In this document: piece by piece, positions 1-12,207 of the stretch
Numbering within the stretch: position 1 is the first letter of the stretch
How the letters are laid out: the number at the start of each line of letters is the position of its first letter
Assembly: GCF_000524195.1 (NCBI RefSeq)
Contig: NW_020170462.1
Coordinates: forward strand, 144,295-170,200
Source: Echinococcus granulosus
Taxonomy: Eukaryota > Platyhelminthes > Cestoda > Cyclophyllidea > Taeniidae
Reading direction: 5' to 3'
Length of the DNA stretch: 25,906 nt
Notes under the pieces: model-generated
Seen by the model: only the letters and a program-made list of their open reading frames with translations
Told to the model about the DNA's origin: nothing
Databases searched by the model: none
Translations under genes and position numbers: made by a program

Positions 1-131
1 GGATGGATAGATACAGGTCAGATGGATAAAGGATAAATGGATGGATACAGGATGGATGGATGAGGGTGGACAGATAAATGGACGTGGGATGGGCGAAGAG
101 AGGGATGAGTGGATGAATGGATGAATCAATG
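1..131. repeat. Degenerate GGAT/GATG simple repeat
   Basis: The sequence is an imperfect tetranucleotide array: units of GGAT, GATG and GATA recur with substitutions and short interruptions, and it fades out near 131. It begins at the first base, so the array probably continues to the left. Similar degenerate tracts occur at 18910-19041 (opposite orientation, CATC) and 20921-21057 (same orientation). Confidence 0.85.
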
Positions 132-2090
132 ATTTTTGTAGTGCCCTTTCGTCTTTATCCCTACAATCTGTACTTTCTTAATCAACCTCACTACCTAATT
201 TTGAAGGCCACGGTCATCCCAAGAGCCTACTTCGACTGTTGTTAAGGTAAACATTGGGAAACCACTTAACACTTGAGGGGAAGAACCGTTGTATCAGCTG
301 GGAAAGAAATCAGTGTATCAAGACGATCTGTCAGATAAAGAAGTCAGCCATCCCCACTCCCCTGTCACTCAGGCTGTGCAAAGAAGAGCGATCCCTGCTA
401 ATAGTACACATCAACCAACCTCCTGATCCGTATCTTGACAGTCGCCATCTTAATGTCCGAACCCAGGGACAACGTCTGTTAATTTATGATTGTTTTCAGT
501 TGATGTTTAGCGGTTCACATTGCCATTTCTCTGCGCTTGCTGTATGGCCTAAACATCCCTGAAATAAACAAACACACATTAAATATGACCATCTAGATTA
601 TTTTTACCATTTGTTTAACTAAACTTAGCTGTCACGACCGTCCGGCTTAATTAAAGTTCTCCTCTGTTTAAAAAGGAAGTCCGGACAGAAAATTCCATTA
701 AGCCAGTAACAGCCTAATTGAAAGGTGACACATAAATGTCGGAAAAAAAATTTAGCCTAAAGCCTTGCCCGCAATACAGCCTTATTTTATAATTAATGAA
801 AGGACAGGATTCTGCCAAAGGTATCTGCCTACTTATTTCCTATTTTTAGAGGTAAGTTGGACGAAACTTCAATGATGAAATGGGGAGTCTGTGGTTACCA
901 CACTTTTAATTTACGCATTAAAGTGGTAAAAATATTCGTAACTTTGCCAGATTAGAGGAGTGGGGATGATTACGGTGTAACCACCTATTTGTCTAGCCAA
1001 TACTGATGACTGGTTTCCGGTACCTAATGGACGTCACCAGCTTTAGTTTGAGCCGGTCCAAAGTGATACTAGCCCCAGTCAAATTAGAAGTAGCCCTTCA
1101 TTCAGACGCAGCTTACACTTTTGCAGGTTGAAAAGGTATGCTCCTGTGGTGTTACTTGATACAGTAGTGGATGACAAGTCCCCACTGTATCATGAGGCAG
1201 TCCAGTCTACTTCAGCCCTGCTTAGTCCAGATGCCATATTTTGGACAGTGCGCATTGCTGAAAGGAGAGGAAGACCTCAAGCAAGGAATCATGATAGTAT
1301 GCTCAATCTCAGCGAGGCATTTAGGTAGTGAAAAGGTTTCAGAGATGACTGTACCAGCTCCAGTCGTGGTGTTACCGTGGTCGCAGACATTCTGGTAAAC
1401 ATCATCCTGAATGAAGATATCTGATCAACACACAACCCGATTCATTGGTTGAGACATTTAATAGAATACAACGGATAGAGTTGTAAGTATCGGTGTTACA
1501 GCTACTCTTGCACATCTGTCACCTAAACATCTCTAAACGCAGATTTTAAGTGCGCTCTTCACTTCTTTTGTCTTCAACAGTGACTGGACGTCCAGAGGGC
1601 TCGGCATTCGCCACTCTAGTGCGACGCTTTTTAAGTTGGCCAATCTGCTCACAGACGTCTCAACAAGGGAGAAAAATTTGCCTTAACTTTGTTCACCAAT
1701 GCCGAGGGTGATGAATACGTGTCCTCAAAGCACATCCATCCACAACACGCAGTGTGACAGCACGCTGTTCCTTTCCCTTTGACGCGTAGTTGACAGTTCT
1801 GGCACCAATCTGTCAGGCCAACGAGTTTTTTCGATAGGAGCCAATACATAACATCTTTAGAAACTAGCAATTAGTATTTTTTCTTTCTTGTATGAAATGA
1901 CCTTCTACAAATTTATAGAAGTCGCTCCCCTTTTCTTTGACCTATATCGAAACCTGTCTTACAGAAATCATGTCTTAACAAAATGTAACTTATGGCCTGT
2001 ATAATATTCCATTTTATCGTCTTAAGTTTGAATGACCTGGTTTTAGCCCACAATTTGGCACAACCGGTCATCATAAACTAACCAAGCACG

Positions 2091-2112
2091 CGCGTCACTT
2101 ATATGTGACGCG
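2091..2112. repeat. Short perfect inverted repeat
   Basis: CGCGTCAC (2091-2098) and GTGACGCG (2105-2112) are perfect inverted copies around the 6-base spacer TTATAT. The arms are CpG-containing in an AT-rich setting. The shape resembles a dimeric binding site or a small cruciform. No gene is close enough to assign a role. Confidence 0.6.
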
Positions 2113-3708
2113 TGACAGGGGACATGATAATGGGTACCTCAGACTCCTCATTGCTCAAAACTAAAACATCCAAGCTGTAAAAAAAACAAACTACTGCTTA
2201 ACACCTACTCGTCAGCCCTCGAATATCTTAAAAGAACCTGAACAATGGGTTGTGGTGGCATGAAACCACGTTACCGTCTCCATTGGCATTGTAAGAGATG
2301 GATAGTTTTCCGATGCCTGTGACATTTAAATGTTTTTTTCTGCCACTTAAATTTTTCCTCCATTGTTCACCTTTTTTCTCCAACTAAAATTTTGCTTTCT
2401 CATCACTTAAATTAAGGAGAAAGATAACAAGGTTTTAGTCTCTATTAATAATAATGGACACTGATTAACATTAATTTAATTTTCTGCTATTTAGATAAAA
2501 AATAAAGAGCCTTTAGAATGGATTTGGTTTAGTTTTTTGACCAAAAATCTGAGAAATACGTGGGATGTTATTTTGCTGGCTTTACTGCATGTCCAACCGC
2601 ACAGACTCTTCAGTTGTCAGCTGCTTGGCAATTTGTCGGTGCCTATGGCCATTCAGCCATCCAGCTATCTTCCATGCTAGTGTAGGCTGGTAGGACACAA
2701 GGAAGGACTCCAGACGCCACAGATGAATCCTAGGTGCAAAGGATTGTACACTGAAAGCGTTTTCATGGGCCGTAAAAGAATGGATAAAAACTTAGATAAT
2801 CTGCCATCGCTAATAGCGGCGCCATTAAGTAGGTCCACCATCTCGTATAGGAGTAAGAGGAAGATTTTGGGCGTTCGGACGACCTTCTAGACGCCGAATA
2901 ATTTGTATACCCCCATTTTCGACCCTACCTTTTACTTCCACCTCAATACTAGAGAACAGATCAGAAAAGGCAATGCTGGAGGGTCGAATAGCCGGCAGAT
3001 GTCAGTGATCCCTAAACCTAAACTCAATTCTGGTTTGTCAAAACGGATAACCACTAAAACGGGTATTTTAATAAGTAAAGAATGTCTTTGTCAATGCAAT
3101 GTGGTGTTAAAAACTAGATTCTTACGCGTCCATGGTTCAGATCTTGAGGCAAAATGCAAAATCCAAATGAATCTAATTATTGTAAGCTGACAAGTCGGTG
3201 TAGACATGCCGCAAAGGTTAACAGGGATACCGTAATCAAGACGCTACTGCCATAATTATGTGGTCTGACAACCTGGTCTGATAAAATGTTAAAGGTAGGA
3301 AATTTGGACTTCAACTAGGCTTGACAACATTCACTGCTATTTTTGTTGCCCTTCCCCTCTTCCATCCGGTTTAAGGTCCCTCACTCGAAAAGACTGGTTA
3401 GAGGAAGACATCCTGCATGATGTAGCATGGCGGTTAAACAAGTAATCAGAGAGACAGAGCTCGTCTCCTCTAGGGGAACCAGTAAGGTCTGCCCATTCAC
3501 GAGGTTAGTTTAATTTGTCCTCTTGCCGCCCGAAGGACGCATTCAAACAAACAGGTATTGCGGTGTGATCCACTGGAGACGTTGTCAAACTACGTCTCAA
3601 CACAGCCACCCAACATGTCAAGGACAGACTCAAGAGTGCGGTCGAAAGCACCTTCTCAAAACTGGGCTGATTAGTAGTAAGTGATTCATTTGTAAAGGGA
3701 GATTAAAA

Positions 3709-3731
3709 CCCCCTCCCTCCTCCCCTCCCCC
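3709..3731. repeat. Pure C/T tract, G-rich on the minus strand
   Basis: Twenty-three consecutive pyrimidines are dominated by C runs of 3-5. The minus strand has four runs of at least three G with loops of 1, 4 and 1 bases, which fits the usual G-quadruplex pattern. No adjacent gene is supported. Confidence 0.6.
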
Positions 3732-5183
3732 GAAGGTCACATTACTTTCGGCTTTGTGGCTAAGTAGAGGTGAAGTTTTGCCCCTGAACATAAAACGAGC
3801 GTATGCTTCCGTTCCACCTACCCACCCACCAACCGAGAGCATGAAAGCAAATTCGGCTTTGCATTCATTCTCAACAAAAACTCACTCGGATTAATTAATT
3901 TATGAAAGAAAAAACCTCCTCAACTGGATTTTGGATGGGTCAGCCCACCGACACTGACGCGAACACAAGAACAGTTCAGTGGGCCACCTAGAGTCCTTTT
4001 TGAAGTAAGCAAGGCCGCTCTGTAAAGGAATTTTTAATTAATATCAGCCAACTGCCTGCCTGCCTCTGAGGGTGAATATAATTTGGGACGGAGATGAAGG
4101 GGATAAACAAACACACACGAGGGGAGAAAAGAAGAACACCTTGGGGAATTAATGAGTTATCCAGCGGCCTCGAGCCCTTAGAACATCCACATCAAACGCG
4201 GTTGCCATTTGTGGTCATTTTAGCCCGAATTCCAATTGCTGTTTCTCCTGTGACAAGGATGATGACCGCCAGGGAAGCTTGTTCCCTATAAAGCGGTCCA
4301 AGTAATTAAGGACTTTTGAGGGACAAATTCATACTGCTTGTTATCATGGACCCAGTAATTGTTCTCAGTTAAGAGTTATCACCACAGATCCTAGTGTTCA
4401 TCATTGTCGTACTGCTCGATTTGCTATCCCGAATACCGGATTGATGACCTATTCTTCTGTTTTCGCCATCCAATCAGCAGTCGGTGCGTTGATCTCGGAA
4501 TCAGCAAAAAATGCAGAAATCGGACGGATAATTTATGTAACTCCTGACGCCACATCTAGCCGTCGTATTCCGATCTAAGATCGGTTAATTTACCCTCTAC
4601 GATAAACAGAAAAAAAGCCGGATGCCTGCGTAAATGACTGTATGATTGAAGGTTGTCAACATCATGAACTCAGAGGTTGACTTTTTGAGTAATTGCCTTT
4701 TAATTAATCCCCACCGTTTGTCTAAATTCTAATCGTCATCTAGGTACCCGTAAAATATTTGTTTGAAAATACCTCTTTTAGCCGACTAGCGGTCCGTCCA
4801 CGCAAACCTCGTGGCTGAGCAGACGTAACCCACCCCCGTGATGGAAACTGTCTGATTCCCCTACGCTTCGATAATATGTAAGCCCTGCTCATGCTGGTCG
4901 AATGAAAGATGATCTCCTCCAATTCAGCTTTCCCTTCCAAGAACCCGAAGCCAGAAAGAGAAATGAGTGTAACTGAAAGATTGACTTTTTGGATTACATT
5001 CAAGATCAGGTTCCTTCTTAATCAAAAAGAAGTAGTTTCGTTTTCATGCATAAAACTTCCAACTATTACTATTCCACATCATTGATCAAAAAAATTTGAA
5101 ATGTATTCTGAAAAATGTACGAAATTAAAGGTCCAGTTTGAATCCTCGGCTGTCATTTTTTGCCTTCAATAGACTCATTTTTT

Positions 5184-5233
5184 GATTGGTTGGTCATGAC
5201 CTTGTTTAATGAGCTTCCAATGACTAACCAATC
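5184..5233. repeat. Inverted repeat / potential hairpin
   Basis: The 14-base arm GATTGGTTGGTCAT (5184-5197) is the inverse complement of ATGACTAACCAATC (5220-5233) with a single mismatch. A further A-T and G-U type extension is possible outward. The loop is 22 bases. The arms contain ATTGG and CCAAT, so it is also an opposed pair of CCAAT-type sites. Confidence 0.6.
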
Positions 5234-5914
5234 AGAGCATTAATTTGCTTTCAGATGTTAGTTACCCTACTGACAAGATCTAGGGAATTTTTCCGATAGG
5301 ATTCACGTACCAATTGCGTACTAACCTAGCAAAACGTCTTTGTAATTCCAATAAATTAATTTACCTCAAATTTTAAGTCGATAAAAGTTTTTATTACTTA
5401 AACTGGCCATTTTTTCGTGCATACTACTTAAATGCAATGCAATGCATTATTAATGGAGACAGACATAGGTAATCAAGCCATCTATCAACGAAACTAGTTA
5501 TTGCCTTAAAGGTAATTGTAAATGAAGGGTGCTTTAGAAGAGCCCGTGTTCCAAGGCCAGCACATTTTTTCCTTCCTAGATGACTCCACATGAAAAGGGT
5601 TTTTCCGACTAGACGGGTAAATTTTTTAAAATTAATATTAAAAAGTGCAACCTTTGTTAACGCCTTTAGCCGACATTATGGATTTGAGGACAGGCTTTGA
5701 GATTAAAAGGCCCAGGCAGTTGGGGTGTCACAAGGGACGGATTTAAACAATAGTAGTTCTGGTAGCTTTTTGAACGCTTTTTACAACGCCGCTGTTATGT
5801 TTTAGACGCATAATTTTGATAAACAAAAAACCCTCACCAGCAGTTCGAAATACGCAAATTTTATTTTACAAAGGGAAGTATTGGCGAGGCGGTTCTTCAT
5901 CCAAAAGCCGATTC

Positions 5915-5940
5915 GTCGATAGGGGGTCCAAGGTCACGCG
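5915..5940. promoter_or_regulatory. Orphan copy of the cluster's promoter-like element pair
   Basis: GTCGAT (5915-5920) and GTCACGCG (5933-5940, one mismatch from GTCACGTG) lie 12 bases apart, in the same order and orientation as the element pair in front of gene D. By analogy a gene would start to the left on the minus strand near 5.82-5.9 kb, but no frame of the family is present there. It may be chance or a promoter relic. Confidence 0.25.
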
Positions 5941-7594
5941 CTGTAATTGGACTTATGTTTGGCCTTTATGGAAGAGTTGATTGCCAGGTTAATGACTGGT
6001 TAACTCTGTTGTTCGACATTTCTAGGTTGGGATTTTACAACTAAAAGCTGACAAAAGTCAGCAAAGGATTTCTTTCATGCCATAGGCGGAGAACAGCCGA
6101 GAGCTTGCCACCAGTTGATGATACGTGCCTCCCACAAGGTCGAAGATAAAATCAGATAGCGCAAAAAAACGAAGTGGGAATTTTCTCCATTTATAAATAA
6201 CAAAAGTTTGCCCTGTGCCGTGGTGGACAGCTTAGAAAGGAAAGCCATGGGGCAGGGTACTGGAAAAACACCCCAGGGTGGCATGTGGACGTGTGTGCTC
6301 GTCTAGCTGTGACCATGCGTCAATCACTTTGGGCCGACGAAAAAAAGCAACCGCTTATTCTTCTCTGCTCTTTTTTACCCTTTTTATCAATCTGCTGTGG
6401 AGAACAAAGCTCCCACCACGTGCAAGTGTCTCAACTGTCGCTTTCTTACACCGCGCCACCGCCACCACCAGCAGCAGTCACAATGAAACCTCATTCCGTA
6501 TTCTTCCACAACAGCAAATTGCGGCTTAGATGAAAACTTCGACTGTACACTGCGTTCGCGATTCCACGATGGTGACTATCGACTGCTTCTATAGCATACA
6601 AGGGTGAGTTAGTGCGATGGAAATCGCCAAAAGAAGCAAATAAAGTTCATCAAAATTGAGGCAGATGTACTAACTGGGATGTTCTCAAGTTCGTCCTGAA
6701 CCTCCTTACCTCAAGGAGTGCTTTATTGGGTCAGATCAAGGCTGTTACCATCACGGAGAGGTGGATGGAAGCCAAGAGCATTTTTGGAGCGATAATGACT
6801 TTCGCTACATCATTCACTGCTTTATCATCAAACCTTTTGTGGAACAAAGAAATCCAAGTTATGTCCACTGGCAACAAGGAATTTATCAACACTTCTACAT
6901 CAGGGATTTTCAGTTGTTGAGGTTGGTAACTATACGAAGGCTAGAGAGAGCTTGGATCATCGATTGACAAGGCTAGGTCAACTTCCGTGTCAACTGCGCT
7001 TCCACGGCTGTGATTGGTTGTTTTACTTGATCGCTTGCCTGGAAGTGTTCGTTGGTGTAGTTCAGTTTCCGCTTCTTTTAACGGCAAAAAAGAGGATAGT
7101 AGCAAACTTTTTTTTAGTAAATGTACTTTTACAGTTCCTAATTTTCTACCCTGGCGTTGAGTGCTTCAGCCTCCATCACCATCATCCTTCTGGACAAATT
7201 TATGGCTGCTACTAGGGGTAGAAGTGCCTGTGTCACCGTTTTCTTGCTGAGATCATGGCGGTTAGCTCACCATTGCTAGGTGAGTTAATAATATAGTTGA
7301 GGAAGCAGTCAATCAAAAGGCTGACCTTCTCTCTACTACCATTTATCTTCTTGGAGGTCGTAGTTTGGGATGGAGGTCACATTGGGGGGATTAATGAATT
7401 TTCCGAGAAGTCTAAATGTTCTGAAGGCATTGGCCAATTGGCATGAAGTAAGATTTTAGGTTTGCCATACTTTCCTACCTTCCTTAAAAGCTATGATGAA
7501 GGGAAAGAGAGGTGGCTTCTGTTTTTTTCTGACCTTGCCATTTAACAGCCTCCGCTTTGTGAGTTAACTACTCCTACGGCTTACGACGAGAGTT

Positions 7595-7619
7595 GGGGTG
7601 GGGTAGGGGCAGGGCGGGG
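7595..7619 (+). promoter_or_regulatory. G-rich tract with GC-box
   Basis: Five G runs (4, 4, 4, 3 and 4 bases) are separated by loops of 1, 2, 2 and 1 bases, an ideal G-quadruplex pattern on the plus strand. The 3' part, GGGCGGGGC, is a typical Sp1/KLF GC-box core and runs into a CpG-containing stretch up to about 7635. This could be a promoter element, but no gene can be attached to it on either side. Confidence 0.45.
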
Positions 7620-8633
7620 CGAAGCGAGGCCGGGCCAAGATGATTGCAGATGGCGTGGATGACATTGATCAAGGGGGAAGAGATAGCCTTCTCTCATCCA
7701 CTGAATAGCGAGTAAGAAGTGTGCTGGGGGCAGTAATTCACACCCACCATCACGTATCCCCACTATGGCAGGGGAGTTTCTTTTCTCGTTGGAGACAGCT
7801 GTAGAAGGAGTTGACAATGCTACTTGTTTGACAGGCGCAGAGCATCCCAGACTGCCGTTTGGACACTGTCACGACCACATTCCTGGGTTTTGGACAAGAG
7901 TAGCCTTAAATTGAGCAAAACGAGTTTGTCAGATGGGTGCCAAAGGGTGCTCCAAACCGCAGTGAAATGGAGGTAGCCTTATCGTTAGCGTACAGAGGAC
8001 TTGACAAGTTAATTTATGGTTGCTACCGCGGCGACAAAAGTACATCCATAGGCGCTAGTTATGAGGCTCTAAACCCCCTTCGGTCTGTATGAGTAGCGAA
8101 ATCAGTCTAAAGCTCGATCACCCAAATAGTTAACTTTTGTCACAATGGCCCAGTGAAGCTATCATCATTAAGGTAGATTTTCAGCTTACGCCTCTTTTAT
8201 ATTTTCCTTGGAAGTGGGATCTGGACCTGTGTCAACTTTCATTCGCCATGCCAATTGCTTTTGTAGTTCAAGCGATGTAACAAAGGGGCTACAAATTCAA
8301 ACTAAACTGCAAATAAGCAAAATATTGCACGGACCTTCCTTAGATAAAGCAAACTTCACCTACTCAATACAGCGGGCTCCTCCCTTTCCCCCTCTAGGGG
8401 GCGGTTTACACCTTTTTATGAAATTTCCTACCTAGTATCATCGTATTTGAGAAATCTTGCTCCGATCCGTTTCTTCACCACCGTTGCAGTCTTTTGTGAG
8501 ATCTCAAGAGACTGAATGTCTTCCTCCAGAGCAGCAGACTCGGATCTTCCGCTCGTGATCCGGCCTTTCGATTACTGCGACTGAGTCAGCCTGCTTGTTG
8601 CTTGTGATTGGCTTTTCAAATTGACCCTTCCCT

Positions 8634-8644
8634 CCCCCCCCCCC
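8634..8644. repeat. Run of 11 C within a pyrimidine tract
   Basis: An uninterrupted C11 lies at the end of a C/T tract that starts near 8625. Such runs are prone to length change and to sequencing or assembly length error. The minus strand again fits a G-quadruplex pattern. Confidence 0.8.
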
Positions 8645-10039
8645 ACCATAGAAATGAACCCTCGAGAAGTGAAAAAAGTGAAAAAACTAGACAAGGTTTT
8701 TTAATTTCCCGAAAATAAAGATCTTTTGGATAAACAAGTACCGCACGTAAATTAAAACTCTTGTGTATGCACTTTAGCGGTCTCATCTCGTCCGCAATGT
8801 GCTTTTACTGCCAAGGTGGAAAAGTGCATCTATAAAACTGTCATTCTGAAAAGTTGTGTAAAACTAGACATTTATCCATTCGCGATGAGCCCCTTAGAAA
8901 ATGTCCTCTTTTTAAAGTAGGGAATTTATAAGCCCTGCTCTGTGTTATACATGAATGACACTTTTCCACCTCAAGCAATCCATCATTTGGGAGTCAGGGA
9001 GGAAGATTAAGTGACTACTTTCTGTCAAAGCTTGGAGTGCAGTTTTCTTTGTATTTCTGTCGTGACGTTGAGTACACTTGGCTACCACCCAAGGGTTGCC
9101 GACTTGTCCCCTTGGACGTGAACCGCCCTGAAGACAAGTAAAAAAATTATCTCTCGTGTGTGGGATGGAAAGGTGTGGTGTGCATTCTGTCGTGCTGACA
9201 TCAGTGCGATGTCGTAGTTAATTTTGTCAACTTTGAAAGGCTGAAAAACCAGGCACCAAGGTGGGGAGGTACCAGGCCTACCGTAATCGAGTGTAAAGTG
9301 AGCAAAACATCATTTCCAGCGGTTTACCTCTCACTGCTATGAAGCAAATACCTTTATAATTTTTACAAGATGATATTTGTCTTTTTACTATGCGAAAGAC
9401 AAGAAAACAAAAACTCTGCTTTTCTCCCTTATCATGATGGCGAAGACTGTGGTATGGTGAAATATCTTTCTTTTTTAAACACAGAAGGAAAAAATCCTAC
9501 AAAAGAGACTAAAAGGTGTTAAAGGAAGGGTTTTTTATTTTTGCTTAAGCAGGTACTCTTTCTCTTGCCAATCCTTTTGCAGAAATTTTACTTATATTTT
9601 GTAATTCGTGACCCTTCGGCCAGTCCATTGGGGTAGAAAAAGGATCCATCAAGACGTGCAAATTTAATGCATATTTTAGACAAACAAATATAACGGAAGT
9701 GTGTCTGGCCAATAAAATACTTTAAAAAACCTATAGGAAATTTGCTATTAGTCGTTGTAAAGTTGGCCGAGTAAAGTGTTAAGGTCAACAGAAATCTACT
9801 GGCTGATTATTAACCAATCATCTTAAAAGGGCAAGTCCTGTTGCCTTTATCAATGACTGATTGATTGACTAATGAGTAAGTTAATCACTAATCCACTTTC
9901 TTTCTATCACTACTTTTAAATAAGCCCAAATTCAGCAGCTTTGTTTAAAACTCTGCCTATAACTGGACGAAAACAACTACGAATAGGCTTCCAGGAATAA
10001 ATAAAGGAGGACGGTGAGATGGGAGCAATGGAAGGAAGC

Positions 10040-10317
10040 AAATATCAATCCTCCATTGTGCACTGATTAAGACACAGAAAACGTTGTAATTACTGTTTCT
10101 TCTGCTACATTTTCAGGACATGTGAGACCAGAGGGAGGAGAGAAGAATGGGCGGAGTAGGTGGGGAGGGCAGGGCAAGGCGGAAAAGGCGCGGAGAGTGC
10201 TATTTGGCAGAAGCGAGAAGAGACAGGAGGACCAACAAAGCATAAAATCAGACAAAGAACATCGTAGGGCGTCATCGTGCCATCAAATCGGTACTCTATA
10301 GTTCTGCCTTTCTGACA
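10040..10317 (-). repeat. Dispersed repeat, copy 1 (minus orientation)
   Basis: Read on the minus strand, this stretch matches 11917-12207 on the plus strand along almost its whole length. Shared blocks include TCTCTTCTCGCTTCTGCCAAA, split here as TCTCTTCTCG and CTTCTGCCAAA, then GGTCTCACATGTCCTGAA, CAGTAATTAC, GCACAAT and TGTCAGAAA. Indels are concentrated in a central C/T-rich part. It has no obvious terminal inverted repeats, poly(A) tail or pol III boxes, so I cannot assign a transposon class. Family unknown. Confidence 0.75.
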
Positions 10318-11916
10318 CCCAAGCTTTTAATATTCTTTGCCATTTTTCCAAAATCCTCGTTTGATCAGCGCCAACTCTTTGATATCCTGTTAATTGTTTA
10401 CTTTAAGTGGTGGGTCTTAATTTTCCCATGTTTACTGATCGACTTTGCCGAAGCGAAGCCGTTATTGCTGTTTTGCTGACTCATTTCAAGTCGTGCAGGA
10501 TAATTTTCCTCCACTTTAAGGATTTCTCAAACCACTAATGGCAGTCTCTCCCGTCTTTTTGTGTCTTACGGCAGTGGGTGAGATTTAGGGACTTGCCTGT
10601 GTGTGCTAGAGAAAAGAACACAAGCATACTTCCAACAAGAGAAGTCTGTTAACTACCAGTCTTGGGGGGAAAGCCTCACCAAATTTGGCAAAGCCTCAGG
10701 TCCGTTTCTTTGTGCTTTTTAAGCGGGGACTTAAGGAAATAAATGGATATTTCTTTAGAATGGGAATTACTTAAACTTAATTCAAGTTCTAGATTCTCAA
10801 AAAATAGGGCAGCACATTTCACTTTTTTTCAATAATAAACGTTGAAGTATCCTTGACTAACTCACCCAATCAGGTTCGAGGTCATGTAGCAACCATTCAG
10901 AATGTAGCTCAATTTGGTCGATTATTTCGTAGGTCGCTTTTAGAAAATCATTCAGCAAATTAGGCACTAATTGTACTTTTTGCAAACGCAATTAAAACAG
11001 TTGTGTACAATGTTGATAGAATAGTTTAAATTTAACAGCACCTTATGTTAAAAATTACTGGCAATGTGCTCTCTTCCTATTGGTTACCACAACTTTACCC
11101 ATCAATGATTTCTCATTCTGGCCTGTCCGGTCAAAATCTGCTTGGGCAAAGTTACAATCCGTGTAGAGGCTAGTTTAAGTGTCATCCTTGGCACAAAATC
11201 AGAACCAAATCGCAGTTAAGGAATGGAAGCGGTCTTCGTGGGCAAAGCCGCCTCTTTGAGAGCTGTCTGAGTCACTTTTTATTGGGGTGGGGAGGGGAGG
11301 AATAGAGGGCTTGGCAAGCAGTGCTTTTTGGACAGGCGAGCTCCCCTTCTTGACTGTCGTCATCGTGTCGTAGAAGTAGCAGACCGTGTGTTTTCGTTGT
11401 CGTCGTCATCATCGGCGTCATCGTTCTCAATTTGAGACTCACGTCCGCGCCTCCGCCCGAAATAAGGCACCGTGCCAACGTGAATTTGTGGTTGGCACTC
11501 AGTCAAATCACAGCAGATAAACAGACAGAAAGGTGTAAATAAATGGAGTTGATGGGTGTAAAATATGTAATTTTGTATACAATGAATGTTTTTTTGTTAG
11601 TAGTTCGCTCCATGCGGAGTGACAGTTGGTGTGTGCCTAGTGATCACTTTAGATTTTCGATGGGTTACGAATGCCACCTAGTACCTCCACTTGCAGAATA
11701 TCTACCAAGATACCTTCTGGTAAAGAAGCTTTTCTGCCATGACCATGGCGACAAAGAGTCTGGCATGTTATGCGTCCCACAGCGGCTGTGCACGGCACAT
11801 GCCTCCAGGCCCCCAGACAATCTTAACGCACTCATTATCTGTTTACTTGCATCGCCTTAACGTCTATTTTCCATTTGGAGGCATATATTGGAGACAGGCA
11901 GAGAGTTACGCCTTAT
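10318..11916. other. Spacer between the two inverted repeat copies, no gene seen
   Basis: There is no long frame apart from a 105-codon one at 11543-11860, which has no recognisable domain. A G-rich tract at 11284-11309 (three G4 runs one base apart, then GGG after 9 bases) is the only distinctive structure. A short trinucleotide-like CGTCGTCATCATC stretch lies at 11399-11424. Confidence 0.5.
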
Positions 11917-12207
11917 TGTCAGAAATATAGGTCTAAAGAGTGCGGACTTGATGGCACAGGGGCGCCAGCGTTGTTCTTTGTTTGATCCTCTGGTCTTCTG
12001 GTCCACCAATCTCTTCTCGCTTCTGCCAAAAGGCTCTCCCCATCCCCACTCTATCTTTGCCCAGTTTTGTCCTGTCCTGCACTGCTCATCTCCCTCTCGT
12101 CCTACTCTCCCCCCTCCGGTCTCACATGTCCTGAATTGATGGCGGAAGAAGCAGTAATTACTGGCTTGTCTGTGGCCTAATCAACGCACAATAGAGGACT
12201 GATATTT
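11917..12207 (+). repeat. Dispersed repeat, copy 2 (plus orientation)
   Basis: This is the inverted partner of 10040-10317, about 1.6 kb away. Clear similarity runs from TGTCAGAAA at the left to GATATTT at the right; weaker similarity may extend to about 12230. Small frames in both copies (62 and 83 codons) contain a shared FSLLP translation, but the copies differ by indels, so conserved coding is not supported. Confidence 0.75.

Larger units (their letters stand above)
132..10039. other. Long stretch with no supported gene
   Basis: No reading frame here exceeds about 105 codons. The few of 60-105 codons show no recognisable domain, no family motif of the right-hand cluster and no consistent start or poly(A) context. 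The DNA is AT-rich with many short A and T runs. Structures I could see are listed separately: a palindrome near 2.1 kb, a pyrimidine tract near 3.7 kb, a hairpin near 5.2 kb, a GC-box/G-rich tract near 7.6 kb and a C-run near 8.6 kb. Small exons of an unrelated spliced gene cannot be excluded by eye. Confidence 0.6.

Noticed and set aside
254..562. 102-codon plus-strand frame near the left edge.
   Set aside because: The translation shows no domain or motif and there is no supporting poly(A) or promoter context.
5134..5160. AGTTTGAATCC followed by a T run resembles a tRNA T-arm and pol III terminator.
   Set aside because: The supposed T-stem does not pair and there is no D-arm or anticodon arm upstream.
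6761..6967. A 68-codon frame with a protein-like aromatic composition that could be an exon.
   Set aside because: I find no convincing splice acceptor and donor pair or partner exon, and no domain match by eye.
7595..7635. Possible relation between this G-rich tract and the G-rich middle of the repeat at 10040-10317.
   Set aside because: The resemblance is limited to G-run composition; flanking sequences do not align.
11543..11860. 105-codon plus-strand frame, one of the longest in the left half.
   Set aside because: It has no recognisable domain, no family motifs and no promoter module; its length is expected by chance in 25.9 kb.
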